DNA of 64,000 bases, from contig NZ_JABWCU010000019.1 of assembly GCF_018491765.1 (NCBI RefSeq), positions 1-64,000 of the forward strand, in the 5' to 3' direction. This document shows, one piece after another, positions 7,111-15,673 of this stretch. Source of the DNA: Novosphingobium profundi (GTDB taxonomy: Bacteria; Pseudomonadota; Alphaproteobacteria; Sphingomonadales; Sphingomonadaceae). How positions within the stretch are numbered: the first letter of the stretch is position 1; every line of letters begins with the position of its first letter. Both the position numbers and the translations under genes were made by a program. The notes under the pieces were generated by a model. The model was not told the DNA's origin, made no database searches, and was given only the letters and a program-made list of their open reading frames with translations.

Positions 7111-9921
7111 ATGCGCGTTTTCAAGCGGTTGAAGCCCTCGAGCCTCCTTGTCGCGAGCGGCCTGCTGGCTGGCCTGCCGACGGCATCGCCCGCCGCCCCG
7201 CCAGCCCCGGCGCCTGCAACCGGGCCCTGGCTGATCGCGCAAGGCACCCGGCCCGCCGCGATCATTCACGAGGACAGCCACCCGCTCACGCTGGCAGCGG
7301 ACATGCTGGCCCGCGACCTCGCCGCCCTGAGCGGGGGCCAGCCGGTCGTGTCGGCGCGCCTCGAAGAGTGCGGCCAGGTCTGCATCGTGCTGGCCGGGCC
7401 GGGCTCGGACCTGCTTGCGGCGGTGGCGCGCGATACGGGATTTGCCGCCGGGGAACTGGACGGCCAGTGGGAATGCTACGTGCGCCAGGGCCTGGCCTCG
7501 CGCTCGGTTGCGGGGCGGCGCTATCTGGTGATCGCGGGTTCGGACGTGCGCGGCACGATCTGGGGGGCGGTCGACCTGACCCGCGAACTGGGGGTCTCGG
7601 CATGGGAATGGTGGGCCGACGTCACCCCGCGACAGGTCGCACGGATCGGCGTCGATCCCGCGCGCAAGGTTTCCGCGTCCCCCTCGGTGCGCTACCGGGG
7701 CATATTTCTCAACGACGAGGACTGGGGGCTGCAGCCCTGGGCGGCGCACACCTTCGAACCCGAAGTGGGCGACATCGGCCCGCGCACGTACGCGCGCATC
7801 TTCGAACTGATGTGGCGCCTCAAGGCGAACCTGATCTGGCCCGCGATGCACGACAGCACGGCGGCGTTCTACAGCGTGCCGGGCAATGCCGAGGCGGCGC
7901 GCGACCATGCGATCGTGGTCGGGACCTCGCACGCCGAGCCGATGATGCGCAACAACGTGCGCGAATGGCACGAGGCGAGCGACGGGCCGTTCAACTTCTT
8001 CGTCAACCGCCCGAAGATGGAGCGCTACTGGCAGCAGCGGATCGAGGACGTTGCCGGTTTCGAGAACGTCTACACCGTGGGCCTGCGCGGGGTGCACGAT
8101 TCGGCCATGGAAGGCGCCTCCAGCCCCGAGGCGGCGCGCGATGCGCTGCAGGAGGCCATCACCTTGCAGCGCGGCCTGCTGGAGGGGGCCTTGCACCGGC
8201 CCGCCGACCAGGTTCCGCAGGCGCTGACGCTCTACAAGGAAGTGCTCGAGACCTACCGGATGGGCCTTCGCGTGCCCGATGACGTGACGCTGGTCTGGCC
8301 CGAGGACAACTACGGCTACATCAACCAGCTGCCCGACGCCAGGGAGCAGGCCCGCGCAGGCGGTTCGGGCGTCTATTACCACGTGTCCTACTGGGGGCGG
8401 CCCCACGACTACCTGTGGCTGGCGACCACGCATCCCGCTCTGGTGCGCGAGCAGATGGAGCGCGCCGCGCATGTCGGCGCGGATCGCATCTGGGTGCTCA
8501 ACGTCGGCGACATCAAGCCGGCCGAGTACCTGATGGACTATTTCCTCGACATGGCCTTCGATCACGCGGCGATCGCGCGCAGTCCGCACATGGCGCTGAC
8601 CCGATGGGCCGCGCGCCAGTTCGGCCCCGGCGCGGCGGACGAGGTCGCCGGCATCATGACCGAGTACTACGATCTCGCCTTCGAACGCCGGCCCGAATTC
8701 ATGGGCTTCAGCCAGGTCGAGCCGATCACCCCGGTTCGTATCGGCGACTACGTGCGCTCGGGCGGCGGGGAGGCCTGGCGCCGGATCGATCGCTACGCCG
8801 CGCTGGTTCGCCGCGCCGAGGCCCTTGCGGAGCGGATGCCGGCCGATCGGCGCGATGCCTTCCTGGAACTGGTGCTCTATCCCCTGCGCGGGGCGGCGAG
8901 CCTGAACGCGCGCAATCTCAAGCTCGATCTCGCCGCGCTCTATGCCCGGCAGGGGCGACCGGTCGCGAACCTGCTGGCCGACCAGGCCCGCGCCGCCCAC
9001 GCCCGAATCGTCGCCGACACGGCGACCTACAACGCGCTGGCCGGGGGCAAGTGGCGGGGGATCATGGACATGGCCCCACGCCGCCTGCCGGTCTTCGCCG
9101 AGCCGGTCTATCCCCACGCGGAATATCCCGCGCGCGAAGGCTGCACGGCCGACACGGGTGAACTCACTTTCGTTGCCGGGCGGGCGGCCAGCCACGTGCT
9201 GACGGTCGAGAGCCGGGGCAAGGCGGCGGACTGGCAGTTGTCGGGTCTCAAGGGGCTGACTGCGGCCCGCCTGCAGGGGCACCTCGATGCGGCGAACGGC
9301 TACATGCAGCGCATCGCCATCACCTATGACGGGCAAGACCGCGCCCCGGCCCTGGGCCCGCTCGTCTGCGGCGCAGCGCCGATCGCGGCTTCGGCACGCG
9401 TGGTCGCCTCGACCCGCGCGGATCAGGCGGTGGAGATCGATCACATCGTTTCCATGCCCGCCGCGATCGCCGCGCTCGAGGGTCGGGATTGGGAACGCGT
9501 GCCCGAACTGGGCTCTTCAGGGCTGGTCTTGCGCAGTCGGCTTGACCTGCCCAGCAGGGCGGAGGGGCGCGGGAACGGCCTCGCGCGCTTCGAATTCGAC
9601 ACGTCCGACAAGGGCGATGCCGCGTTGCAGATTGTCGCGCTTCCGGTGCACCCGCTCACCTTGCAGAACCACGTGCGGATCGCGGTTCGGATCGATGAGG
9701 GGGAACCTCGGATTCTCGACTTCGAAACCCACGGGCGCAGCGACGAATGGAAGGCCAACGTGCTGAGCAACACCGCCCGGCGCGAGATCCGGCTGCCGCA
9801 GCTGGAGGGCGGCCACCACACGGTCCGCGTCGAGGCGCTCGACCCGGGCTTCCTGCTCGACCGGCTCGAACTGCATCGCGACGGGGCACCGGCCTATTAT
9901 GGTGTGGCGCCGACGCGGTAA
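7111..9921 (+). CDS. Glycoside hydrolase family 115, xylan alpha-1,2-glucuronidase
   Basis: A 936-residue secreted enzyme that removes (4-O-methyl)glucuronosyl branches from glucuronoxylan. Residues 1-28 form a signal peptide (basic start, then LLVASGLLAGLPTASPAAP). The N-terminal domain has the VIAGSDVRGTIWGAVDLTRELG segment shared with GH67/GH115 accessory folds. The catalytic barrel contains the diagnostic NDEDWGLQPWA (Asn201-) and NLIWPAMHDSTAAFY. A C-terminal beta domain (about residues 790-936) is typical of GH115. Length matches the family. Placed among uxaC, uxuB and manD, it supplies the glucuronate they consume. Translation may be coupled to a 33-codon frame just upstream. Confidence 0.92.
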   Translation: MRVFKRLKPSSLLVASGLLAGLPTASPAAPPAPAPATGPWLIAQGTRPAAIIHEDSHPLTLAADMLARDLAALSGGQPVVSARLEECGQVCIVLAGPGSDLLAAVARDTGFAAGELDGQWECYVRQGLASRSVAGRRYLVIAGSDVRGTIWGAVDLTRELGVSAWEWWADVTPRQVARIGVDPARKVSASPSVRYRGIFLNDEDWGLQPWAAHTFEPEVGDIGPRTYARIFELMWRLKANLIWPAMHDSTAAFYSVPGNAEAARDHAIVVGTSHAEPMMRNNVREWHEASDGPFNFFVNRPKMERYWQQRIEDVAGFENVYTVGLRGVHDSAMEGASSPEAARDALQEAITLQRGLLEGALHRPADQVPQALTLYKEVLETYRMGLRVPDDVTLVWPEDNYGYINQLPDAREQARAGGSGVYYHVSYWGRPHDYLWLATTHPALVREQMERAAHVGADRIWVLNVGDIKPAEYLMDYFLDMAFDHAAIARSPHMALTRWAARQFGPGAADEVAGIMTEYYDLAFERRPEFMGFSQVEPITPVRIGDYVRSGGGEAWRRIDRYAALVRRAEALAERMPADRRDAFLELVLYPLRGAASLNARNLKLDLAALYARQGRPVANLLADQARAAHARIVADTATYNALAGGKWRGIMDMAPRRLPVFAEPVYPHAEYPAREGCTADTGELTFVAGRAASHVLTVESRGKAADWQLSGLKGLTAARLQGHLDAANGYMQRIAITYDGQDRAPALGPLVCGAAPIAASARVVASTRADQAVEIDHIVSMPAAIAALEGRDWERVPELGSSGLVLRSRLDLPSRAEGRGNGLARFEFDTSDKGDAALQIVALPVHPLTLQNHVRIAVRIDEGEPRILDFETHGRSDEWKANVLSNTARREIRLPQLEGGHHTVRVEALDPGFLLDRLELHRDGAPAYYGVAPTR

Positions 9922-9981
9922 GCGCAGCGCTTGCGCAGGTCAGGGCAGGTAGGTCAGGGCCGCTGCGTGCCGCGCCTCGCC

Positions 9982-11190
9982 TTACCAGTTCCACATCGTC
10001 CCGTCCTCGAGGCGGGCAACGGGAAGATAGGCCGGCTTGTACGGGTACCTGGCGGCCAGCGCCTCGTCGATGTCAACGCCATGGCCCGGGGTTTCGCCGC
10101 AGAACAGCTCGCCCTTTTCGAAGCGGTAATCGTGCGGGAACACCGCATCGGTCTCCTCGGTGTGGCGCATGTATTCCTGGATGCCGAAATTGGGTACCCA
10201 GGTGTCGAAGTGCAGCGCGGTTCCCATCGTCACCGGCGAGAGGTCGGTCGCGCCGTGGCAACCGGTGCGCACCTGGTAGAGCGCGGCGAGGTCGGCGATG
10301 CGGCGCAAGTGGGTGACCCCGCCCGCGCTCACGATGGTGCAGCGGATATAGTCGATCAGCTGGTTCTCGATCAGGTCCTTGGCGTCCCAGATCGAACTGA
10401 AGACCTCGCCCACGGCAAGCGGCGTGGTGGTGTGGTGGCGCACCAGCCGGAAGGCGTCCTGGTTTTCCGCCGGGGTGCAGTCCTCCAGCCAGAACAGCTG
10501 GTAGGGTTCGAGCATCTTGCCCAGGTTCGCGGCCTCCTGTGGGGTGTAGCGATGGTGCCCGTCGTGCAGCAGGTGGTGGTCGAAGCCGTAGGTTTCGCGC
10601 AGCTTCTCGAACAGCCGGGGCACGTAGTTGAGTGCCTTGCGGGTATCCCACCCGGTGACCGAGGGCAGCGCGGCGTCGGCCGGTTCGTAGTAGAGCTTGC
10701 CGCGGCCCACGCCGTAGGCGTCCTTGATACCGGGCACGCCGGTCTGGGCGCGGATCGCCTTGTAGCCCAGGTCGATGTAGTGGCCGACGGCCTCGACGGT
10801 CTCGGCGATGTCCGCGCCATTGGCATGGCCATAGACCATGACCCCCTCGCGGCTGCGCCCGCCCAGCAGCTGGTACAGCGGCATGCCCGCCATCTTGGCC
10901 TTGATGTCCCACAAGGCGACGTCGACCGCGGCAATCGCGCGCATCGTCACCGGGCCGCGGCGCCAGTAGGCCCCGCGATAGAGGTACTGCCAGATGTCCT
11001 CGATCCGGCGCGGGTCCATTCCGATCAGGCAGGGGATCACATGCTCTTCGAGATAGGCGACGGCGGCCTTTTCGCGTCCGTTGATGGTCGCATCGCCAAT
11101 GCCGTGGACGCCTTGGTCGGTTTCGATCTTGAGAGTAACGAAATTGCGTCCAGGGCAAGTCACGATGACTTTGGCCGAAGTGATCTTCAC
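9982..11190 (-). CDS. manD: D-mannonate dehydratase of the enolase superfamily (ManD)
   Basis: A 402-residue enolase-superfamily enzyme that dehydrates D-mannonate to 2-keto-3-deoxy-D-gluconate, standing in for UxuA. The residues I expect for the characterised Novosphingobium aromaticivorans ManD are all at the same positions: Tyr159, Asp210, His212, Glu236 and Glu262 ([23 protein letters not shown]). The start is GTG at 11190, with GGAG eight bases upstream (CGGAGACATTGCC-GTG); no better ATG exists. It converges on the GH115 gene and completes glucuronate to fructuronate to mannonate to KDG within the window. KDG kinase and aldolase are not here. A candidate promoter lies at 11236-11264. Confidence 0.95.
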   Translation of the reverse strand: MKITSAKVIVTCPGRNFVTLKIETDQGVHGIGDATINGREKAAVAYLEEHVIPCLIGMDPRRIEDIWQYLYRGAYWRRGPVTMRAIAAVDVALWDIKAKMAGMPLYQLLGGRSREGVMVYGHANGADIAETVEAVGHYIDLGYKAIRAQTGVPGIKDAYGVGRGKLYYEPADAALPSVTGWDTRKALNYVPRLFEKLRETYGFDHHLLHDGHHRYTPQEAANLGKMLEPYQLFWLEDCTPAENQDAFRLVRHHTTTPLAVGEVFSSIWDAKDLIENQLIDYIRCTIVSAGGVTHLRRIADLAALYQVRTGCHGATDLSPVTMGTALHFDTWVPNFGIQEYMRHTEETDAVFPHDYRFEKGELFCGETPGHGVDIDEALAARYPYKPAYLPVARLEDGTMWNW

Positions 11191-11235
11191 GGCAATGTCT
11201 CCGAAGGATGGGCGCCTGATGCCCGAAAGAATCCT

Positions 11236-11264
11236 TGCATATTGGCCTTACAATGAATTTGCAA
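11236..11264 (-). promoter_or_regulatory. Candidate promoter of manD
   Basis: On the minus strand TTGCAA (11264-11259) and TATGCA (11241-11236) are 17 bases apart, about 45 bases before the GTG start of manD, in the only AT-rich part of the gap. Hexamer quality is moderate. Confidence 0.35.
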
Positions 11265-11358
11265 TAGGTCATGCCTCTTGGGTGGGTGGACCCAGGCGCC
11301 CGGTGGCGTCGCTGCGGCCATCGCATACCGGGCCCGCTTCGGGTGGCACGCGCCGGGT

Positions 11359-11817
11359 TCAGTCTTTCGGAGGGGCTGCGCTGCGCAGCAGCGTCCACAA
11401 GATGGCCATGCCGCTGGCGGTCCCGACCATGCGGCTGTCGAAGATGACCGAACACCGGGTGATGAGGGCGCCGTTCAGCACCTGGTAGGCCAATCCTACG
11501 AAGCTGAACAAGGCGGTCGCCACACCCGGCGAGCCCGCAAGCCCGATGCAGGCCGGGCCCACCATGCTCTGCGCCCCGAACGACATCGTGATCGTGCGCG
11601 AGGCGATGACCCCCGCGCCGCGCCGCATCGGCAGCGGGGGCCGCAAGCCGGCGTAGAGCGAGCCGAGATCGGCCGCGACGAAGGGCATCCAGGCCCAGAG
11701 TGCGACGCCCTTGAGGTCGAGCCCCCAGACCGAGACACGTCGGGCCTTGCCTGTTCGCGCGCTGCGCGGGGTTCGCCCGTCCTGGCGGGAAGGCGGGCGA
11801 ATGGCGAGGGCGGGCAC
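11359..11817 (-). pseudogene. Decayed C-terminal part of an ExuT-type hexuronate MFS transporter
   Basis: The 152-codon frame contains, from about residue 31, a stretch clearly like the second half of ExuT-family permeases: LWAWMPFVAADLGSLYAG, MVGPACIGLAGSPGVATALF and LAYQVLNGALITRCSVIF. The six or so N-terminal membrane helices are missing: upstream the frame is unrelated basic sequence, and no other reading frame restores them. Only 3-4 helices remain, so it cannot be a working MFS carrier. It lies directly upstream of manD on the same strand, as expected for a former transporter-manD operon. The inactivation is seen in sequence; the ancestral role is inferred from the family. Confidence 0.7.
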
Positions 11818-11964
11818 GTCGATCTAATGCAAGTCTGTTTGCACCGCTTGCACGTGTTGCGCAGGCCTGTACGGCGCGGCGCTCGTCCTGCAATCGATCG
11901 CGTGCGGCCCGATGGGGCGAAAACGTGCGCAATCTGCCTGGATCCGTGCCGATTGGTAAATTCG

Positions 11965-11978
11965 TTGTTTATAAACAA
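11965..11978. promoter_or_regulatory. Perfect 14-bp palindrome TTGTTTATAAACAA ahead of the TonB receptor
   Basis: TTGTTTATAAACAA lies in an AT-rich island (11955-12010) about 140 bases before the TonB receptor start at 12116, in an otherwise GC-rich region. Symmetry and base composition suggest a promoter-operator. A -35-like TTGTTT overlaps it, with CTTAAT-like sequence about 18 bases on. No regulator can be assigned. The rest of 11818-12115 shows no gene. Confidence 0.4.
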
Positions 11979-12115
11979 TCAGTTACATCTTAATGCAAAG
12001 ATGACTTTCGTGTGACGGCTGGTGGTCGGTGCTGTCATCGAAGCATCGTGGAACCGTCATCGTCCCGGCCTATCCGACCGCCGAACGGGGCCTGTGTGGC
12101 CTCGCAAGGTTCAGG

Positions 12116-14509
12116 ATGATGACGATGACGCATTCCCTTCGTTTGCACGCAACGCTTTCCCTTGGTGCGCTGGCATTCGCCTCGTTGGCGACGCCCTCGT
12201 TCGCCGCCGATGCGGCCGACAGCGCCGCCGCGACCGAAAGCGCCGCCGCGGCGCCGAGCGGCGCGATCGTGGTGACCGCGGCCAAGACCACACGCACCGC
12301 GACCGAACTGACCGGAGTCGAGATCCAGAAGATCCTGCCCGGTGTCGCGGCCTTTCGCGCGATCCAGACGATGCCCGGCGTGATGTACCAGACCGGCGAT
12401 CCCTGGGGCAACAACGAGCAGAACATGTCGCTCTACATCCACGGCTTCGCGATCAACCAGCTGGGCTATACGCTCGACGGGCTGCCGCTGGGCGACTTGT
12501 CCTACGGCAACATCACCGGGATCTCGCCGCAGCGTGCGGTCATTTCCGAAAACATCGGCAGCGTCGTCGTCTCCACCGGCGCGGGTGAGCTGGGCATTCC
12601 CTCGCTCAACAACCTGGGCGGTGCGATCGAGCTGACTTCGGCCGATCCCAAGGCGGACATGGGCCTCGACTTCAACCAGACGATCGGCTCCTACCAGGCC
12701 TCGCGCACCTACTTGCGCCTCGACACCGGGGCCTTCGGCGCGGACGGTTCTAACAGCGCCTACATCGCCGCCGCCCGCCAGAATGCGCGCGCCTGGGACT
12801 ACGACGGGCGCCAGAAGGGCTGGCAGGTCAACGCCAAGTACGTCCACGACAACGACGCGGGCAAGCTGACCGCCTACTTCGATTTCTCGGACAAGCAGGA
12901 GCCCAACGAGGACGCGACGACGACCTACGTCAATCCGACCACGGCGGCGCAGGCCTATACCCCCTACACCCGCCCGTTCACTTATCCCAATTTCCGGGCC
13001 GCGCTCGACTACGTCGATGCCGATGGCAACACGCCGACTGCGGAAGGCAGCAACTACCGCAACTACTTCTCGGCCGCGCTTCGCACCGACTATCTGGGCT
13101 ACCTCAAGTACGACGCGAACATCAGCGACGCCGTGACCTGGTCGAACCAGGTCTACTACCACCACAACCAGGGCCAGGGCGTGGTCGCCGGGCCGCTCGG
13201 CCAGTCGCTCTCGGTGGTCAAGGCCTATTACCCCGACTACGATATCGGCGAGCTGGTCGACGTGACCGGAGGCAGCGGTTACGTCACGCGCGTCACCCAG
13301 TACCGCATCGACCGCGAGGGGCTGGTCTCGACGCTCCAGGCGACGCTGGGCAACCACACGCTCGAGCTGGGCGGCTGGTACGAGCACAACAGCGGCCAGA
13401 ACTGGCGCCGCTGGTACGCGCTCGACGTCGACAATCCGACAGACCCCTATCACTGGCAAAAGAACGCGCTTTTCACCCAGTACGTGTTCCAGTACCGCAC
13501 CGACGCCGTGCAGCTTCACCTGCAGGACAAGTGGGAGGCCAACGACCGCCTGACCGTCGAGGGCGGCGTCAAGTCGAGCCTCGTCTTCGCCAAGGGCTGG
13601 TACCCGGTGCAGCCGGTCGCGGGATCCTATTCGGGCATGGTCGACGGCCTGCCCTCGGGCAAGATCAGCACCAAGGAATGGTTCCTGCCCGCACTTGGCG
13701 CGAAGTACGACCTCAACGGCTCCGAGCAGCTCTATTTCAACATCCAGAAGAACATGCGCAACTACGGCACCGCGCCGTGGAGCCAGGGCAGCCAGGAGGC
13801 CTTCGACTACTTCAAAGAGACCGGCAAGCCCGAGACCTCGTGGACTTATGAGGCGGGCCTGCGCAGCCACCGCAGCTTCCCGGGCTTCTTCCTTTCCGCG
13901 CTCGACCTCCAGCTCAACTACTACCATGTCGATTTCTCGAACCGCCTGCTGGCCGTCAGCACGACCGTGGGCGGCCTTGGCGGCAGCTCGATCACGGGCG
14001 GCACGACCGCGCTGTTCAACGTGGGCGGGGTGACCACCGACGGTGCCGACGCCGCGCTGACGCTTTCGTTCGGGCCGCACTTCTCGATATACAACGGCGT
14101 CTCGTTCAACAGCTCGAAGTACGACGACGACTACACCAACGGCACGACGACCTACGCGACCTCGGGCAAGCAGGTTCCGGGCAGCCCCAAGTGGATGAAC
14201 AAGACGGTGGTCTCGGCCAACGCCGGGCCGCTCGACCTCCAGCTTACCGGCGAATACGTGGGCAAGCGCTATGCGACGTACACCAACGACGGTTCGGTCG
14301 GTTCCTACTTCCTGGCGAGCGGGCGGCTGGCCTTCGAGATGCCGACATTGGACTCGCTGGCGAAGAAGGCGACGCTTTCGCTCAACGTCACCAACATCTT
14401 CGACGAGAAGGGCGCCTCGACGATCTCGGTCAGCCAGCCCAGCTCGGTCTACGCGGTCTACCCGCTGGCACCGCGCCAGTGGTTCCTCACCTTCTCGGGC
14501 TCGTTCTGA
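12116..14509 (+). CDS. TonB-dependent outer-membrane receptor
   Basis: A 797-residue receptor. A signal peptide (MTHSLRLHATLSLGALAFASLATPSFAA) precedes a plug with an IVVTAAKTT TonB-box-like segment and VYMQT-type plug strands. A long beta-barrel rich in Tyr, Asn and Asp follows and ends in SGSF with a C-terminal Phe. The plug lacks the 'LRGPQGTLYG' motif of the other three receptors in the window and has VVVSTGAGELG instead, so it belongs to another subclass. Start codons at 12116, 12119 or 12125 are all possible; AAGG at 12106-12109 suits the first two. The stop overlaps the ATG of the following phosphodiesterase (TGATG), which suggests a substrate containing a glycerophosphodiester or similar phosphodiester. 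Confidence 0.9.
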   Translation: MMTMTHSLRLHATLSLGALAFASLATPSFAADAADSAAATESAAAAPSGAIVVTAAKTTRTATELTGVEIQKILPGVAAFRAIQTMPGVMYQTGDPWGNNEQNMSLYIHGFAINQLGYTLDGLPLGDLSYGNITGISPQRAVISENIGSVVVSTGAGELGIPSLNNLGGAIELTSADPKADMGLDFNQTIGSYQASRTYLRLDTGAFGADGSNSAYIAAARQNARAWDYDGRQKGWQVNAKYVHDNDAGKLTAYFDFSDKQEPNEDATTTYVNPTTAAQAYTPYTRPFTYPNFRAALDYVDADGNTPTAEGSNYRNYFSAALRTDYLGYLKYDANISDAVTWSNQVYYHHNQGQGVVAGPLGQSLSVVKAYYPDYDIGELVDVTGGSGYVTRVTQYRIDREGLVSTLQATLGNHTLELGGWYEHNSGQNWRRWYALDVDNPTDPYHWQKNALFTQYVFQYRTDAVQLHLQDKWEANDRLTVEGGVKSSLVFAKGWYPVQPVAGSYSGMVDGLPSGKISTKEWFLPALGAKYDLNGSEQLYFNIQKNMRNYGTAPWSQGSQEAFDYFKETGKPETSWTYEAGLRSHRSFPGFFLSALDLQLNYYHVDFSNRLLAVSTTVGGLGGSSITGGTTALFNVGGVTTDGADAALTLSFGPHFSIYNGVSFNSSKYDDDYTNGTTTYATSGKQVPGSPKWMNKTVVSANAGPLDLQLTGEYVGKRYATYTNDGSVGSYFLASGRLAFEMPTLDSLAKKATLSLNVTNIFDEKGASTISVSQPSSVYAVYPLAPRQWFLTFSGSF

Positions 14510-15672
14510 TGGCGGCCTGGACCCTCGATGCCGTCTCGCGCCGTCGCCTGCTGGCGACGGGTGCGGGGCTCGGCACCGCTTTCGCGCTCGTCCCCGCCTT
14601 GGCGGACGCGCTCTCGCCCGCTTCCAACGCAGCGGGCCGGGCCAGGCCGCTGGTGATCGGGCACCGGGGCTGTTCGGCGCTGCGGCCCGAGCACACGCTC
14701 GCCTCTTACGCCAAGGCGATCGAGCAGGGCGCCGACTTCGTCGAGCCCGACCTCGTCGCGACGAAGGACGGCGTGCTCGTCGCCCGTCATGAGAACGACA
14801 TTGCCGAGACCACCAACGTCGCCGACCATCCCGAGTTCGCCGGGCGGCGCACGACCAAAGTCGTCGACGGCCAGACGATCACCGGCTGGTTTACCGAGGA
14901 CTTCACGCTTGCCGAGCTCAAGACCTTGCGGGCGGTCGAGCGGCTGGGCGCGAAGCGGCCCGAGAGCAACGGCTATTCGGGCCAGTTCCAGCTGCTGACG
15001 CTGGAGGAGATCGCCGACTTCGTGGCCGCCGAATCCGCCGCGCGCGGGCGCACGATCGGGCTCATCCCCGAGCTTAAGCATTCGACCTACTTCAAGGGGA
15101 TCGGGCTCGAGCTCGAGCCGCGTTTCCTCGATCGCGTCGCGGCGAGCCATTACCTGCAGACCGCCCCCGTCATCGTCCAGAGCTTCGAGGTCTGCAACCT
15201 GAAATGGTTGCGCCCGCGGATTTCCGCCTATGCGCGCATGCAGCTGCTGCAACTGACGGTGCCGCTCGACATGCGCCCGGCCGACGTCGCCGCGCAGGGC
15301 GGCACGCTCACCTACAACCAGATGCACACGCCCGCTGGGCTGGCTGAAATGAAGAGCTACGCGGACTGGGTCTCGCCGGTGTTGCAAGGGATCATTCCTT
15401 TCGGCACGGCGAGCGGCGGGCCGGGGCCGCTGCGCGCGCCGACCAGCCTCGTGCGCGATGCCCATGCGGCGGGTCTCCTCGTCTCGTGCTGGACCTTCCG
15501 CCCCGAAAACGTGTTCCTGCCAAGCGACCTGCAGGACAAGGGCGACGACTATGCGCGCAACGACAAGGCCTGCATCGAACTGATGCGCCGCTTCATCGCG
15601 CTGGGGATCGACAGCTTCTTCACCGATGATCCCGCGCTCGGCCGGATCGCGGTGGACGGCATGGCGGGCTGA
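14509..15672 (+). CDS. Glycerophosphodiester phosphodiesterase (GDPD/GlpQ family), exported
   Basis: A 387-residue enzyme hydrolysing glycerophosphodiesters to sn-glycerol 3-phosphate and an alcohol. The N-terminal signal has two or three arginines (SRRRLLATGAGLGTAF), a Tat-like export signal, so it acts in the periplasm. GHRG (His52, Arg53), then RPEHT (Glu61, His62) and VEPDLVATKDGVLVARH carry the GDPD catalytic and metal residues, and the extra insertion NDIAETTNVADHPEF is typical of GlpQ-type members. The ATG lies inside the TonB receptor's stop (TGATG), so the two are translated together. It ends tail to tail with opgD, with one base between stops. Confidence 0.92.
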   Translation: MAAWTLDAVSRRRLLATGAGLGTAFALVPALADALSPASNAAGRARPLVIGHRGCSALRPEHTLASYAKAIEQGADFVEPDLVATKDGVLVARHENDIAETTNVADHPEFAGRRTTKVVDGQTITGWFTEDFTLAELKTLRAVERLGAKRPESNGYSGQFQLLTLEEIADFVAAESAARGRTIGLIPELKHSTYFKGIGLELEPRFLDRVAASHYLQTAPVIVQSFEVCNLKWLRPRISAYARMQLLQLTVPLDMRPADVAAQGGTLTYNQMHTPAGLAEMKSYADWVSPVLQGIIPFGTASGGPGPLRAPTSLVRDAHAAGLLVSCWTFRPENVFLPSDLQDKGDDYARNDKACIELMRRFIALGIDSFFTDDPALGRIAVDGMAG

Positions 15673-15673
15673 T

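Noticed and set aside
12035-14080. 681-codon minus-strand open frame
   Set aside because: It lies wholly over the plus-strand TonB receptor, has no family-like motif, and its amino-acid make-up is what reverse reading of GC-rich codons gives.
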